The translations under genes were made by a program, and so were the position numbers. A stretch of 64,000 nucleotides of DNA from an uncultured Prevotellaceae bacterium (lineage in GTDB: Bacteria > Bacteroidota > Bacteroidia > Bacteroidales > Bacteroidaceae): assembly GCA_900316445.1 (NCBI GenBank), contig ONCZ01000016.1, positions 1-64,000 of the forward strand, in the 5' to 3' direction. Shown here piece after piece: positions 51,036 to 60,326 of the stretch. Position 1 is the first letter of the stretch; each line of letters opens with the position of its first letter. Under the pieces are notes generated by a model, which ran no database searches, had not been told where the DNA came from, and saw nothing but the letters and a program-made list of their open reading frames with translations.

Positions 51036-53132
51036 TTAATCTGCCATAGCGTAATAACGACGGGCGGCCTCCTCCTGACGGGCCTGCGAGAAGTTCGAGA
51101 CGCGCTTCAGGTAGCCGATGATACGAGTCATGTAGTCCACGTTCTTCGAGTGGCAGTGCGGGCACTCCTTCAGATAACGCTTGTCGATATGGCCGCAGTC
51201 GTTGCAGACGGTGTTGGGAATGTTGAAGGTGAAGTAGTTGCAGCCTTCCTGGGCAGCGACCTTCAGCAGATGGAGGTACTGATCCTTGGAGAGATGCTCC
51301 TCAAGGTTCATGTGGAGGGCGGAGCCACCCGTGAGGTGCTCGATATAGGGCGCACCATGCAACTTGAACTTATCGAGGATGGTCAGCGAGTTGTCCTCTA
51401 CGACATAGAAGTACGAGTTGTAGCAGTCGCGGGGCACGAAGTAGCCGTCCTCACGGTCCCACTTGGCATGCTTCACGCCGACGTTCTCGGCGGGAATCAT
51501 CTCGCAGTTGAACATCACGTCCTTCGTGCGGTACTGCTTGTTATATTTCTCGATGAGGCCGAGGATGCCCTGTACGAAATGCAGGTAGTCGTCATTGGGC
51601 GTAATCTTCAGGCCCATGAACTCAGCAGCCTCCACGAGTCCGTTAATACCGATGGTGAGGTACTGACGGCCGATGTTGATATAGCCGGCATCGAACAGGG
51701 GCAGCATGCCGTGCGACTGCAGATCCTTCAGGTTCTCGTTGTAGGCCAGCTGTACCTTGTGGCAGAGGTCGATGACGTGACCCAGATAGTCGAGATAGTT
51801 AATCTCGTGGTTCACAGCGAACTGGATGCAGCGGTTCAGGTTGATGGTGAGCACGCTCTTCGAACCTGTCGACACACCACCGGCACCGAGGGTATAGCTG
51901 AAGCCGTTGTCGGTGATCTCGTTGCGCAGACGACAGCAGGAGCTCAGAGAGTCGGCGTTGTTGCTCATATAGGTGAAGAATGAGTGTCCCTCTGAGTACA
52001 TCTGAGCCGTGAACTCTCCCCACTCGGGATCCTTGCAGTCGCCGTTCTCGTCGGTGAGCAGGGCCATCGTCTCTACGGGGAAAGTCAGCAAGGTCTTCGT
52101 GCGTTCCTTGTTGAACCACTTCATAAAGCGCTTCTGCAGCCAGCTGAGGCTCTCCCAATCGGGCTTCGAACCGTCGGGGAAGTAGAAGTCGCCGAAGATC
52201 GACTCGAAGTAGTACTTGTCGTAGTAGGCGATGTTCCAGAACACAGCTTGATAGTTGCGTGCACCAGTGGGTTGGTTCAGCGTGTAGACGATCTGCTCGA
52301 AGTAGTCGGTGATAACCTTGTCGATAGTGCGCTTCTTCAGCGAGAGGTCGGCCTGCTGCTCAGGATGCTTCCAGTAGTCGGGACCGTACTCCTTGCCGAT
52401 GAAGTAGTTCATGTACATCAGGAACTCAGGCGTGGCACAGGCACCGCTCAGCATCGACGATACCATAAACACCATATTGACGAATCCGCCAGCGAACGAC
52501 TTGAGGTTCGTAGGAGCTGTTGAGTTACCGCCGATAGCTACGGTACCGCCGATGAGCCAGGGGTACATCGTGATTGAGGCACAGTAGTTGGCCAGCGAGG
52601 TCTCGTCGTTCTTATATATAAAATGGTGTGTCAGCTTGTCGATGTATTCATCGGCCAGCTCCTTGCCGTACATCTTTTTGATACGGTCTGTCAGCAGACG
52701 GCGGTTCAGACGGATAAAGTTCGACTTGGGCAGCTCGCCGATCAGCGTGGCGATGTTCTTGTGCTCCACGTTGGCGTTGGCATCGTACTTTGAACCCGTG
52801 GCGGCATTCACCGATTCGGTGTACTCAGAGAGGAACATCATCTTCTCCAGCGTGTCACGGTCCTCGGAGTGCGTCTGGCGATAGAGGATGAACGACTTGG
52901 CGACGTGATAGAAGCCTTCGCGCATCAGGGCTTCCTCCACCTGGTTCTGGATGTTCTCCACCGTGATGTCATCGTGGATGTCCAGATGGCTGATGATCTT
53001 GGAGATAGTTCCCAAATCAGCTGGTTCATTCACACTCTCGAACGCCTTGACGATGGCATTCATGATTTTGTCCAAAGAGAACTGGGCCTGCGACCCGTCT
53101 CGCTTCGTAATGGTAAAGTTTTTAATTTCCAT
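51036..53132 (-). CDS. nrdD: Anaerobic ribonucleoside-triphosphate reductase
   Basis: 698 residues. ATP-cone at the N-terminus (ITKRDGSQAQFSLDKIMNAI), a ten-stranded barrel core, and C-terminal zinc site CNDCGHIDKRYLKECPHCHS followed by the glycyl-radical loop TRIIGYLKRVSNF. It makes dNTPs without oxygen, in line with an obligate anaerobe. Operon with nrdG. The 5' leader of about 100 nt has a direct repeat (see the leader entry). Confidence 0.96.
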   Translation of the reverse strand: MEIKNFTITKRDGSQAQFSLDKIMNAIVKAFESVNEPADLGTISKIISHLDIHDDITVENIQNQVEEALMREGFYHVAKSFILYRQTHSEDRDTLEKMMFLSEYTESVNAATGSKYDANANVEHKNIATLIGELPKSNFIRLNRRLLTDRIKKMYGKELADEYIDKLTHHFIYKNDETSLANYCASITMYPWLIGGTVAIGGNSTAPTNLKSFAGGFVNMVFMVSSMLSGACATPEFLMYMNYFIGKEYGPDYWKHPEQQADLSLKKRTIDKVITDYFEQIVYTLNQPTGARNYQAVFWNIAYYDKYYFESIFGDFYFPDGSKPDWESLSWLQKRFMKWFNKERTKTLLTFPVETMALLTDENGDCKDPEWGEFTAQMYSEGHSFFTYMSNNADSLSSCCRLRNEITDNGFSYTLGAGGVSTGSKSVLTINLNRCIQFAVNHEINYLDYLGHVIDLCHKVQLAYNENLKDLQSHGMLPLFDAGYINIGRQYLTIGINGLVEAAEFMGLKITPNDDYLHFVQGILGLIEKYNKQYRTKDVMFNCEMIPAENVGVKHAKWDREDGYFVPRDCYNSYFYVVEDNSLTILDKFKLHGAPYIEHLTGGSALHMNLEEHLSKDQYLHLLKVAAQEGCNYFTFNIPNTVCNDCGHIDKRYLKECPHCHSKNVDYMTRIIGYLKRVSNFSQARQEEAARRYYAMAD

Positions 53133-53166
53133 TGTATTGTTTGTTAATGTTTATGCCTATTTTGCC

Positions 53167-53255
53167 AACGGAAGTTATCCGTTTTGGGAAACTTTTTTTC
53201 CTCAAGCCGCCAAAAAGTTGTCCGTTTTGGAAAATCGTAACCGGCTGCAAAGGTA
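53167..53255 (-). promoter_or_regulatory. nrdD promoter and leader with direct repeats
   Basis: Box TACCTTTGCA at 53246-53255 (minus). In the leader, gttatccgttttgggaaa (53174-53191) and gttgtccgttttggaaaa (53217-53234) are direct repeats 43 bp apart; aactttttt/aaaaagtt between them can pair. They could bind a regulator or form a regulatory RNA; this is not the classical NrdR box. Confidence 0.5.
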
Positions 53256-53321
53256 CAAAATTTCCCGTAACCACCAAACAAATACAATCTAAAAAAACTA
53301 TAAAAAGTATAAAATGGTGAT

Positions 53322-53930
53322 TTAGCGCTTGCCGAGGAAGACAATCTGCGACTGGGTCAGATAGTTTGTCATCTTCTCATCCACATAGAGATAGGCAGGG
53401 ATAATCTTTACCATCATTTCATTCGATTCGGCATCGAAAAAGCCAAAGGAATAGGTGTTATCACCATAGAATACGATATGCACCTTGTGAGTGTTCCCGT
53501 CATAGAAGGCATTATATTCAAGTGTATAAGGATTGGTCAGAAACTGCACGGGCGACACATTAACAAACCTGATCTGGCACTTGAGGGTCTGGTTGGGTGC
53601 TTCGGCCAGCGCCTTCTTCAATCCTGCATGCGACACTAACTCAGCGAGCACTTTTGCAGGGAAATCGGCGATGATGAGTGTACTGTCCGTATGGATAGAC
53701 CACTCTCCCACTAATGTGTCCACCTGCTCTGTCAGACCATCATCCGACTTCGCCAAATAAAGCAAGTCGCCGGCATAGTCACCCTCAACCGTCATAAAGC
53801 ATTGTGCAATCTGGGCTTTCGACAAGGTGCCCGAAGAATTGTTGTTTTTGTCATCATCATTCAGGCAGGAGGTGACACACATGGCTGCCAGGCAGCCGAA
53901 CATCATTGAAATAAGATTCTTTGTCTTCAT
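53322..53930 (-). CDS. DUF4840 lipoprotein
   Basis: 202 residues. Signal peptide MKTKNLISMMFGCLAAMCV with lipobox VTSC, then LNDDDKNNNS and a beta-rich body (FMTVEGDYAGDLLYLAKSDD, CQIRFVNVSPVQFL, AESNEMMVKIIPAYLYVD). Matches the Bacteroidetes DUF4840 family; function unknown. Box TAATTTTGC at 53959-53967, divergent from ruvB. Confidence 0.82.
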   Translation of the reverse strand: MKTKNLISMMFGCLAAMCVTSCLNDDDKNNNSSGTLSKAQIAQCFMTVEGDYAGDLLYLAKSDDGLTEQVDTLVGEWSIHTDSTLIIADFPAKVLAELVSHAGLKKALAEAPNQTLKCQIRFVNVSPVQFLTNPYTLEYNAFYDGNTHKVHIVFYGDNTYSFGFFDAESNEMMVKIIPAYLYVDEKMTNYLTQSQIVFLGKR

Positions 53931-53958
53931 ATTACTCTTTATTAATTCGTTTCAACCC

Positions 53959-54050
53959 GCAAAATTACACAATAATTGTGAAATAAGAATGATGAAACAG
54001 ATTTTTATGCCCTTTGCATGCCAAGATTTATAATTTATTTCGTAATTTTG
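53959..54050. promoter_or_regulatory. Divergent promoters for DUF4840 (-) and ruvB (+)
   Basis: Minus box TAATTTTGC at 53959-53967; plus box TAATTTTG at 54043-54050, 10 bp before the ruvB ATG. Confidence 0.6.
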
Positions 54051-54060
54051 CACGCAGATT

Positions 54061-55098
54061 ATGGTAGACGAAGATTTTGACATACGTGAAGAACGGTTCT
54101 CCCAAGGTGAGAAAGACTTTGAGAACGCTTTGCGACCATTAGCTTTTTCTGACTTTAGCGGCCAGAAGAAGGTAGTGGAGAACCTGCAGGTGTTCGTTGA
54201 GGCTGCCAAATATCGTGGCGAGCCCCTCGACCACACTCTGCTGCACGGTCCTCCTGGACTGGGTAAGACGACACTCTCGAATATCATCGCCAACGAGTTG
54301 GGTGTGGGTTTCAAGATCACTTCTGGTCCTGTGCTCGACAAACCTGGCGACCTCGCAGGCATCCTTACCTCATTGGAGAAGAACGATGTGCTCTTCATCG
54401 ACGAGATCCATCGTCTGTCGCCTGTCGTGGAGGAGTATCTCTATTCGGCGATGGAAGACTACCGTATCGACATCATGATCGACAAGGGTCCCTCTGCCCG
54501 CAGCATCCAGATAGACCTGAATCCGTTTACGCTGGTGGGTGCCACTACCCGCAGCGGACTGCTGACGGCACCGCTGAGAGCACGTTTCGGCATCAATATG
54601 CACTTGGAGTACTACGAGCCTGAGACGCTGCAGAAGATCGTCGAGCGCTCAGCAGGCATTCTGGCTGTGCCCATCACAGAAGATGCTGCCTTGGAGATAG
54701 CCGGCCGTTCCAGAGGTACGCCCCGTATCGCTAATGCCCTGCTGCGACGGGTGCGTGACTTCGCCCAGGTGAAGGGTAACGGCAAGATAGACACGAAGAT
54801 CACAAAGATAGCCCTGACGGCCCTGAACATCGACAAGTACGGTCTGGATGAGATTGACAACAAGATTCTGCTGACCATCATCGACAAGTTCAAGGGCGGT
54901 CCTGTGGGCATCACTACTATCGCCACAGCTATCGGCGAGGATGCAGGTACTGTCGAGGAGGTCTATGAGCCCTTCCTCATCATGGAGGGTTTCATCAAGC
55001 GGACGCCCCGTGGTCGTATGGTCACAGAACTGGCCTATCACCACTTCGGACGTAATCCTTATGGTGGCAACATTATGGAGCCTAATCTCTTTGACTGA
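54061..55098 (+). CDS. ruvB: Holliday junction branch migration helicase RuvB
   Basis: 345 residues, full length. Walker [15 protein letters not shown], Walker [13 protein letters not shown], sensor [10 protein letters not shown], and the C-terminal winged helix ([16 protein letters not shown]). It drives branch migration with RuvA. Followed by coaD after 22 bp and ybeY; probably one operon. Confidence 0.97.
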   Translation: MVDEDFDIREERFSQGEKDFENALRPLAFSDFSGQKKVVENLQVFVEAAKYRGEPLDHTLLHGPPGLGKTTLSNIIANELGVGFKITSGPVLDKPGDLAGILTSLEKNDVLFIDEIHRLSPVVEEYLYSAMEDYRIDIMIDKGPSARSIQIDLNPFTLVGATTRSGLLTAPLRARFGINMHLEYYEPETLQKIVERSAGILAVPITEDAALEIAGRSRGTPRIANALLRRVRDFAQVKGNGKIDTKITKIALTALNIDKYGLDEIDNKILLTIIDKFKGGPVGITTIATAIGEDAGTVEEVYEPFLIMEGFIKRTPRGRMVTELAYHHFGRNPYGGNIMEPNLFD

Positions 55099-55120
55099 CT
55101 ATATATAAATAATGTAGGAA

Positions 55121-55576
55121 ATGGAGAAAGTCGGAATATTCGTCGGGAGTTTCAATCCCTTTACCATCGGGCACGACTCAATCGTACGACGCGCCTTGCC
55201 GTTGTTTGACAGACTGGTCATCGGCGTCGTGGGCGACAATGTCCATAAGCCTGACATGCCGTCGGCAGAGGAGCGCATTAAGGCCATCAACGACCTGTAT
55301 GCCGACGAGCAGCGCATCGTGGTGAAGGCTTATCACGGACTGGCGATGGACTTTGCCAAGGCCGAAGGTGCACAGTTCATCGTCAAGGGTGTCCGTACAG
55401 TGAGTGACTTTGAGTATGAACAGTGGCAGGCAGACTTCAACCGTCGTCTGGGAGGAATTGAGACCATCCTGCTCTATACGGAGCCAGAATTGGCCAGCGT
55501 GTCGTCGAGTGCCCTGCGGGAGCTGTCACACTTTGGTGTCGACGTTTCGCCCTATTTACCAAAAAGAAAATCGTAA
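55121..55576 (+). CDS. coaD: Phosphopantetheine adenylyltransferase
   Basis: 151 residues. FVGSFNPFTIGHDSIVRRAL carries the nucleotidyl-transferase T/H-x-G-H motif; IVKGVRTVSDFEYE and ELASVSSSALREL are the other conserved blocks. Makes dephospho-CoA from 4'-phosphopantetheine. Confidence 0.95.
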   Translation: MEKVGIFVGSFNPFTIGHDSIVRRALPLFDRLVIGVVGDNVHKPDMPSAEERIKAINDLYADEQRIVVKAYHGLAMDFAKAEGAQFIVKGVRTVSDFEYEQWQADFNRRLGGIETILLYTEPELASVSSSALRELSHFGVDVSPYLPKRKS

Positions 55577-55599
55577 ATCAGTAAATCGAAAATAAATAG

Positions 55600-56022
55600 A
55601 TGATTACCTATCAAGCAGAGGGGGTGAAGTTCCCCAACATCAAGAAGCGTGAGACCTCCAACTGGATTCGTCAGGTGGCAGAATCTTATGGAAAACGTAT
55701 CGGAGAGGTTGGCTATATGTTTGTCAACGACGATAAGATCCTGGAGGTGAACAAAGAATTTCTCGGCCATGATTATTACACCGACATCATCACTTTTGAC
55801 TATTCGGAGGGAAAGACCATCAGTGGCGACCTTTACATATCACTCGACACCATCTTCACCAATGCCGACAAGTTCGGGCGTCCCTACAACGAAGAACTTC
55901 ACCGTGTGATTATCCACGGCGTTCTTCATCTCTGCGGCCTCAATGATAAAGGTCCTGGTGAACGGGAGGCGATGGAAGCGGCAGAAGACAAGGCTTTGGC
56001 CATGCTGCGTAAAGGCAGGTAA
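55600..56022 (+). CDS. ybeY: Endoribonuclease YbeY (rRNA maturation)
   Basis: 140 residues. YYTDIITFDYSEGKTISGDL and the metal motif RVIIHGVLHLCGLNDKG (His-x3-His...). The third histidine usual in proteobacterial YbeY is replaced here (Asp-Lys), a form I also associate with Bacteroidetes. Acts in 16S rRNA 3'-end processing. Last of the ruvB-coaD-ybeY group; converges on the thioesterase with 6 bp between. Confidence 0.9.
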   Translation: MITYQAEGVKFPNIKKRETSNWIRQVAESYGKRIGEVGYMFVNDDKILEVNKEFLGHDYYTDIITFDYSEGKTISGDLYISLDTIFTNADKFGRPYNEELHRVIIHGVLHLCGLNDKGPGEREAMEAAEDKALAMLRKGR

Positions 56023-56028
56023 AAATCC

Positions 56029-56427
56029 TTAAATATAGTCCTTGAAGGCCTCGTCGTATTCGGGGCTGGGGGCAAGCTGGCCATTGACGAGACAGACGAG
56101 TTCCACTGTAGCGCGGAAACAAAGCTTCTCGTCGCTGGCACGGTAGATATCCTGATAGAACCAATACCTAAAGCCGTCTTTCTTCAGATTAAGACGTGAG
56201 ATAAACTCATCATCGCAGCGCAAGGGAACCTTGTACTGAAGTTTCATGCTGTGGACAACGGCGTCGATGCCTTGTTCGTGGAACTTGGCGAAACTGACGC
56301 CAAGGCTACGGAGGAAGAGGTGGCGGGTATGCTCGGCGTAGTGCAGGTAGTTGGCATTGTTCACGATGCCTTCGATGTCACACTCATAGTCGCGTACTGC
56401 CATGCGGGTTTCAAAAACGTATTTCAT
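56029..56427 (-). CDS. Acyl-CoA thioesterase, hot-dog fold (YbgC/FadM-like)
   Basis: 132 residues. ETRMAVRDYECDIEGIVNNANYLHYAEH carries the hot-dog catalytic motif (Asp and the N-x-x-Y-L block). Hydrolyses short or medium acyl-CoA or acyl-ACP; substrate unknown. Its ATG overlaps the HAD gene stop by four bases (ATGA). Confidence 0.88.
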   Translation of the reverse strand: MKYVFETRMAVRDYECDIEGIVNNANYLHYAEHTRHLFLRSLGVSFAKFHEQGIDAVVHSMKLQYKVPLRCDDEFISRLNLKKDGFRYWFYQDIYRASDEKLCFRATVELVCLVNGQLAPSPEYDEAFKDYI

Positions 56428-57131
56428 TTTAATATATTAAGTATTTCGTTGAAATGGGAGATTTTGATAAGGCGAGGATGCTCGATGTCTTCGAAATGCT
56501 CTAACTGCCATGTGACGTGGAAGGGGATGTGGATGGCTGAAGCCCCGATGTTAAGGGCTGGGGCAATGTCGCTCTTCAGGGAGTTGCCCACCATCAGCAG
56601 ATTCTCAGGGAGGATGTTCAAGTGCTCACAGAGTTGCTGGAATTCCACCTCGGTCTTATCCGACGTAATCTCCACATGTGAGAAATACTTGCCTAAGCCA
56701 CTACGTTTCAGTTTGTTCTCCTGATCCTGCAACTCCCCTTTGGTAAAGACCACGAGGCGGTAGGGATAGGCCTGCAGACGCTGCAAAGTCTGCTCTACTT
56801 CTGGCAGCGGGGTGGCAGGTAGATGGAGCAACGACTTGCTATGGCTGAGGAGGTCGGACAGCTGTTCTGCCGAGAGATGGTCGCCGCCCACACGGAAGGC
56901 CGTCTCTATGATAGAGATGGTGAAGGCCTTACAGCCATAGCCGAGATCGGCCATATTGCCCGCTTCCGTCTTAAAGAGTTCCTGGGCAGGAACCTCACAA
57001 TAGGGCGCAATCAGCTGGTAGAGATGGTTCTCTACGGCTTCGAAATGTGACTGGCAGTCCCAGAGGGTGTCGTCGGCATCGAAGGCGATGACTCTCAGAT
57101 TCTTGATTATTTCCCTTGGCAGTGCGGACAT
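56424..57131 (-). CDS. HAD-family hydrolase (YjjG-like)
   Basis: 235 residues. VIAFDADDTLWDCQ (nucleophile Asp), LVVFTKGE (motif II), LKRSGLGKYF, and MVGNSLKSDIAPALNIG (motif IV). A 5'-nucleotidase or phosphatase is likely. Its start overlaps the end of the Fur-family gene by 25 bp, giving a Fur-HAD-thioesterase operon. Confidence 0.87.
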   Translation of the reverse strand: MSALPREIIKNLRVIAFDADDTLWDCQSHFEAVENHLYQLIAPYCEVPAQELFKTEAGNMADLGYGCKAFTISIIETAFRVGGDHLSAEQLSDLLSHSKSLLHLPATPLPEVEQTLQRLQAYPYRLVVFTKGELQDQENKLKRSGLGKYFSHVEITSDKTEVEFQQLCEHLNILPENLLMVGNSLKSDIAPALNIGASAIHIPFHVTWQLEHFEDIEHPRLIKISHFNEILNILK

Positions 57132-57526
57132 ATTCCTTTCAGCATAAAATTGACGGAGCGAAGCTCAAAGCCCGGCGGCAAGATAACCTCAGGCATGTCC
57201 ATATAGTCCAGACAATACGTCTGCTGGCATACCTCACAGAAGAAATGGGGATGCTGATCCTCGTCGTGGTCGTGGTCATGACTGTGGCAGAGTTCGTAGC
57301 GCGTCCCATCACCGCTGCCCTCGATGGCATGCACGAGATGGTGCTCACGGAACAGCGACAGGGCACGGAACACATTCGACTTGTCAATCGTCATAATTCT
57401 GCGCTCCAGCTCTGCCAGCGAAAGCGGCTGCATCGAGGATGCCAGTGTCTTGACCACTAAGATACGGTTAGCCGTCGGCTTGATGCCGTGCTCCTCTAAC
57501 AGTTTTTCGTACTCCATCTCATTCAT
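57107..57526 (-). CDS. Fur-family transcriptional regulator
   Basis: 139 residues. Winged helix (PTANRILVVKTLASSMQPLS, DKSNVFRALSLFREHHLVH) and metal ligands in HSHDHDHDEDQHPHFFCEVCQQTYC with a C-terminal CPHC. A zinc- (Zur) or peroxide-sensing type is possible; the His/Asp-rich loop is notable. First gene of its operon; box TACCTTTGCA at 57558-57567. Confidence 0.9.
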   Translation of the reverse strand: MNEMEYEKLLEEHGIKPTANRILVVKTLASSMQPLSLAELERRIMTIDKSNVFRALSLFREHHLVHAIEGSGDGTRYELCHSHDHDHDEDQHPHFFCEVCQQTYCLDYMDMPEVILPPGFELRSVNFMLKGICPHCQGK

Positions 57527-57557
57527 GGGCTTTTATATTCCGTCTCGCAATTATGGG

Positions 57558-57567
57558 TGCAAAGGTA
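57558..57567 (-). promoter_or_regulatory. -7 box of the Fur-HAD-thioesterase operon
   Basis: TACCTTTGCA on the minus strand, 31 bp before the ATG at 57526. Confidence 0.6.
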
Positions 57568-57610
57568 CAAATAATTTGTGACAAAATCATCGTGATTCAC
57601 GAAAATTTTA

Positions 57611-59158
57611 TCATCCCCCTCGTTCTGCCCAGTCACCACGGTCCAGACTGCGATAACCGATGGCCTCGGCGATATGGTGGCTTTGGATGTGCTCCGTCCC
57701 TTCGAGGTCGGCGATGGTACGGGCCACCTTAAGGATGCGGCTGTAGGCACGGGCTGAGAGCGACAGACGTTCCATCGCCAGACGCAGCATATCGAGGCTG
57801 GCATCATCGGGCTCGGCATACTGATGGAGCATACGTTCCGTCATCTGGGCGTTACAATAGATGCCCTTATCATTGGCATACCGATGTTCCTGTATTTGTC
57901 GTGCCTTGATGACACGTTCACGGATGGCATTACTGCTCTCGCCGGGCTTCATCTGGGAGAGTTGCTTGAAGGGCACAACAGGCACCTCAACGTGCAAGTC
58001 GATACGGTCGAGAAGGGGGCCAGATATCTTATTCATATAGCGCTGTATCTGTCCTGGAGTACAGACACAATGGTGTGTGGGGTCGCCGTAATAACCGCAA
58101 GGACAAGGATTCATCGAGGCGACAAACATGAACGAACAAGGATACTCCACCGTGTATTTCGCACGGCTGATGGTGATCTTTCGGTCTTCGAGTGGCTGGC
58201 GTAGCACTTCGAGCGTACTCTTGTTGAACTCAGGCAGTTCGTCAGCAAAGAGCACCCCGTTATGAGCCAAGGACACCTCCCCAGGGAGAGCCTTGTTGCC
58301 GCCACCCGTCATCGCCACCTGCGACACCGTATGATGGGGACTGCGAAAAGGTCTTTGCGAGATGAGCGACGTGCCGCTGGAGAGTTTGCCTGCCACGGAG
58401 TGAATCTGCGTGGTCTCCAGGCTTTCAGCCAAGGTGAGGGGCGGCAGGATGCCAGGCAGGCGCTTGGCCATCATCGACTTGCCACTGCCTGGCGAGCCGA
58501 TGAGGATGATATTGTGCCCGCCAGCCGCAGCAATCTCCAAGGCACGCTTCACTCCCTCCTGCCCTTTCACATCGGCAAAGTCAAGGTCGAAGGAACATTG
58601 CTGTTCATAGAACTCCTTGCGTGTATCGACGAAGGTGGGCTCGTATTGGGTGCTGCCATTGAAGAAACTGATGACATCGGCCAGACCGTTCATACCATAC
58701 ACGTCCAGCTGGTTCACGACCGCCGCTTCACGTACATTCTCCTGAGGCACAATCAGCCCTTTGAACTTCTCCTTCCGGGCCCGGATGGCGACGGAGAGCA
58801 CACCGCTGACAGGCTTCAATTTGCCGTCGAGTCCCAACTCACCAATCATCATATAGTCACCCAGCATCGACTCACTGACCTTTCCGTGGGCTGCGAGGAT
58901 GCCGATGGCCAGCGGTAGGTCGTAGCCGCTGCCTTCCTTCCGGATGTCGGCAGGCGAGAGGTTGATGGTGAGATCGGCGGTAGGCGGCTTGAAGCCGTTG
59001 TTGGCAATGGCTGCACGGATACGGTCATAACTCTCTTTCACGGCTGTATCGGCCAGGCCTGACAGATGAAACTGTACGCCTCGTGTCATGTTCACCTCGA
59101 TGGTGATCGTTGTGGCCTCCAGGCCCATGACTTCTGCACAATAGGTTTTGACTAACAT
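57611..59158 (-). CDS. yifB: YifB-family Mg-chelatase-like AAA ATPase (ComM)
   Basis: 515 residues, full length. N-terminal Lon-like fold (VNMTRGVQFHLSGLADTAVK), Walker A IGSPGSGKSMMAKRLPGIL, Walker B LFADELPEF, and a zinc-type CGYYGDPTHHC. ComM relatives help branch migration during natural transformation; the window also has dprA. Confidence 0.93.
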   Translation of the reverse strand: MLVKTYCAEVMGLEATTITIEVNMTRGVQFHLSGLADTAVKESYDRIRAAIANNGFKPPTADLTINLSPADIRKEGSGYDLPLAIGILAAHGKVSESMLGDYMMIGELGLDGKLKPVSGVLSVAIRARKEKFKGLIVPQENVREAAVVNQLDVYGMNGLADVISFFNGSTQYEPTFVDTRKEFYEQQCSFDLDFADVKGQEGVKRALEIAAAGGHNIILIGSPGSGKSMMAKRLPGILPPLTLAESLETTQIHSVAGKLSSGTSLISQRPFRSPHHTVSQVAMTGGGNKALPGEVSLAHNGVLFADELPEFNKSTLEVLRQPLEDRKITISRAKYTVEYPCSFMFVASMNPCPCGYYGDPTHHCVCTPGQIQRYMNKISGPLLDRIDLHVEVPVVPFKQLSQMKPGESSNAIRERVIKARQIQEHRYANDKGIYCNAQMTERMLHQYAEPDDASLDMLRLAMERLSLSARAYSRILKVARTIADLEGTEHIQSHHIAEAIGYRSLDRGDWAERGG

Positions 59159-59206
59159 AGTATTTAATTTAAAATTGACTTTGGCTAATTAACAAGGAAT
59201 CATTCG

Positions 59207-60277
59207 TCAGGGGGACTTGTCTTTGTCTTTCAACAGATCTCTGAGTTTGTCTTGCAGATCGAAGGCTTTCAGCGTGTGGGTAATAATCTTTCCCTTGCTG
59301 TCTGTGACGATGTTATCTGGGATATACGACAGTCCGAGTTGCTGCACCAACGGACTTTCCCACAGCTTCCTGTCGTTGATGGTGCTCCACTTCACGGAAT
59401 CCTTCTCGGCCGTCTGCCTGCAGCCTTTTACATCAACGTCCACACAGATGCCCAAAAACTTGATCTTGTCCTTATACTGCTTCTGGAAGTAGGCCAGCTG
59501 CCGTTGCATATTCACGCTTTCGTAGTTCCATTTGGCCCAGGTATAGATGACGTTTACGGGGGCATTCAGGTCTGACGACTTGACGGTCTTGCCGTTGATG
59601 TCCTTGGCGGTGAAGTTGGGGAGTGTGGCACCGTCTTTGAGATTCTCCACACCTTTCATCTTCTCGGCCAGACCTTTCAGCGAAGGCTCATCGGGCTGTG
59701 CCTTACGCAGTTCGGTGATCAGCGCGATGGCTTTCTTGTAGTCAGGCTTTGGCGTCTGGGTGAAATATTTATTAAATAGGTATAGCGAGATGGGCGAGGC
59801 GGGATTCTCCTTGATGAAGGCCTCAGCAGCCTGAGCGGCTTCGGGAGGTGTCATCTGACTGCTCTGCAGGCGGAAACTGGTCATCGCCTCGTTCAGTTCC
59901 GTACCGCTGATCTTGGTTTCCTTCAGATGTGAGGCATCGCCTTCGATCTCCACTTCAGCCCGAGGCTCTCCGAAGACGGGCAGCTCAGAGAAGTTTGGAA
60001 AGACCAGCGCAAAGGTGACAGGTTCCTCCAACGGTATTTCATAGCGGAAAGCACCCTTCACCACGCTGATGGTATCAAGCTTATGGGTGCCGTTCACACC
60101 ATAGATATAGAGATCTCCCTGATTGAAACCCTTGAAGGTTCCTTCCAGGAGGAAGGTCTGACGGTCAGAGCCGCAAGACGATAATATAAAGAGGTAAGAG
60201 GTGAGAGGTAAGAGGTAAGAGAATAGTCTGACTGCAGACATTATCCGCAACCATTTTAGATAGTTTTTTATTCTCAT
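59207..60277 (-). CDS. Thioredoxin-fold lipoprotein (DUF4369/TlpA-like) lacking CxxC
   Basis: 356 residues from the ATG at 60277 (60289 or 60241 are alternatives). Lipobox LSSC follows a hydrophobic stretch SYLLPLTSYLFIL that is encoded by a ctcttacctc tandem repeat. Residues about 45-140 are DUF4369; the C-terminal half is AhpC/TlpA-like (PNFTAKDINGKTVKSSDL, FLGICVDVD), but the place of the redox CxxC reads WAKWNYESV, so it cannot act as a disulfide reductase. It follows the TPR/OmpA-like gene. Confidence 0.8.
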   Translation of the reverse strand: MRIKNYLKWLRIMSAVRLFSYLLPLTSYLFILSSCGSDRQTFLLEGTFKGFNQGDLYIYGVNGTHKLDTISVVKGAFRYEIPLEEPVTFALVFPNFSELPVFGEPRAEVEIEGDASHLKETKISGTELNEAMTSFRLQSSQMTPPEAAQAAEAFIKENPASPISLYLFNKYFTQTPKPDYKKAIALITELRKAQPDEPSLKGLAEKMKGVENLKDGATLPNFTAKDINGKTVKSSDLNAPVNVIYTWAKWNYESVNMQRQLAYFQKQYKDKIKFLGICVDVDVKGCRQTAEKDSVKWSTINDRKLWESPLVQQLGLSYIPDNIVTDSKGKIITHTLKAFDLQDKLRDLLKDKDKSP

Positions 60278-60326
60278 ACCTCTTGTCATTTCTCTCACCT
60301 CTTACCTCTCACCACTCACCTCTTAT
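60190..60326. repeat. Inverted pair of aggtgagaggtaagagg repeats
   Basis: gaggtaagaggtgagagg-type units at 60190-60224 lie inside the signal-peptide coding region. Complementary units at 60293-60326 lie in the gap before the gene and reach the stop codon of the upstream gene. The two arms could pair in the mRNA around the start codon. Confidence 0.7.

Noticed and set aside
50664-51983. 439-codon open frame on the plus strand opposite nrdD
   Set aside because: Shadow of nrdG-nrdD; it has the composition expected of an antisense frame and crosses the gene boundary.
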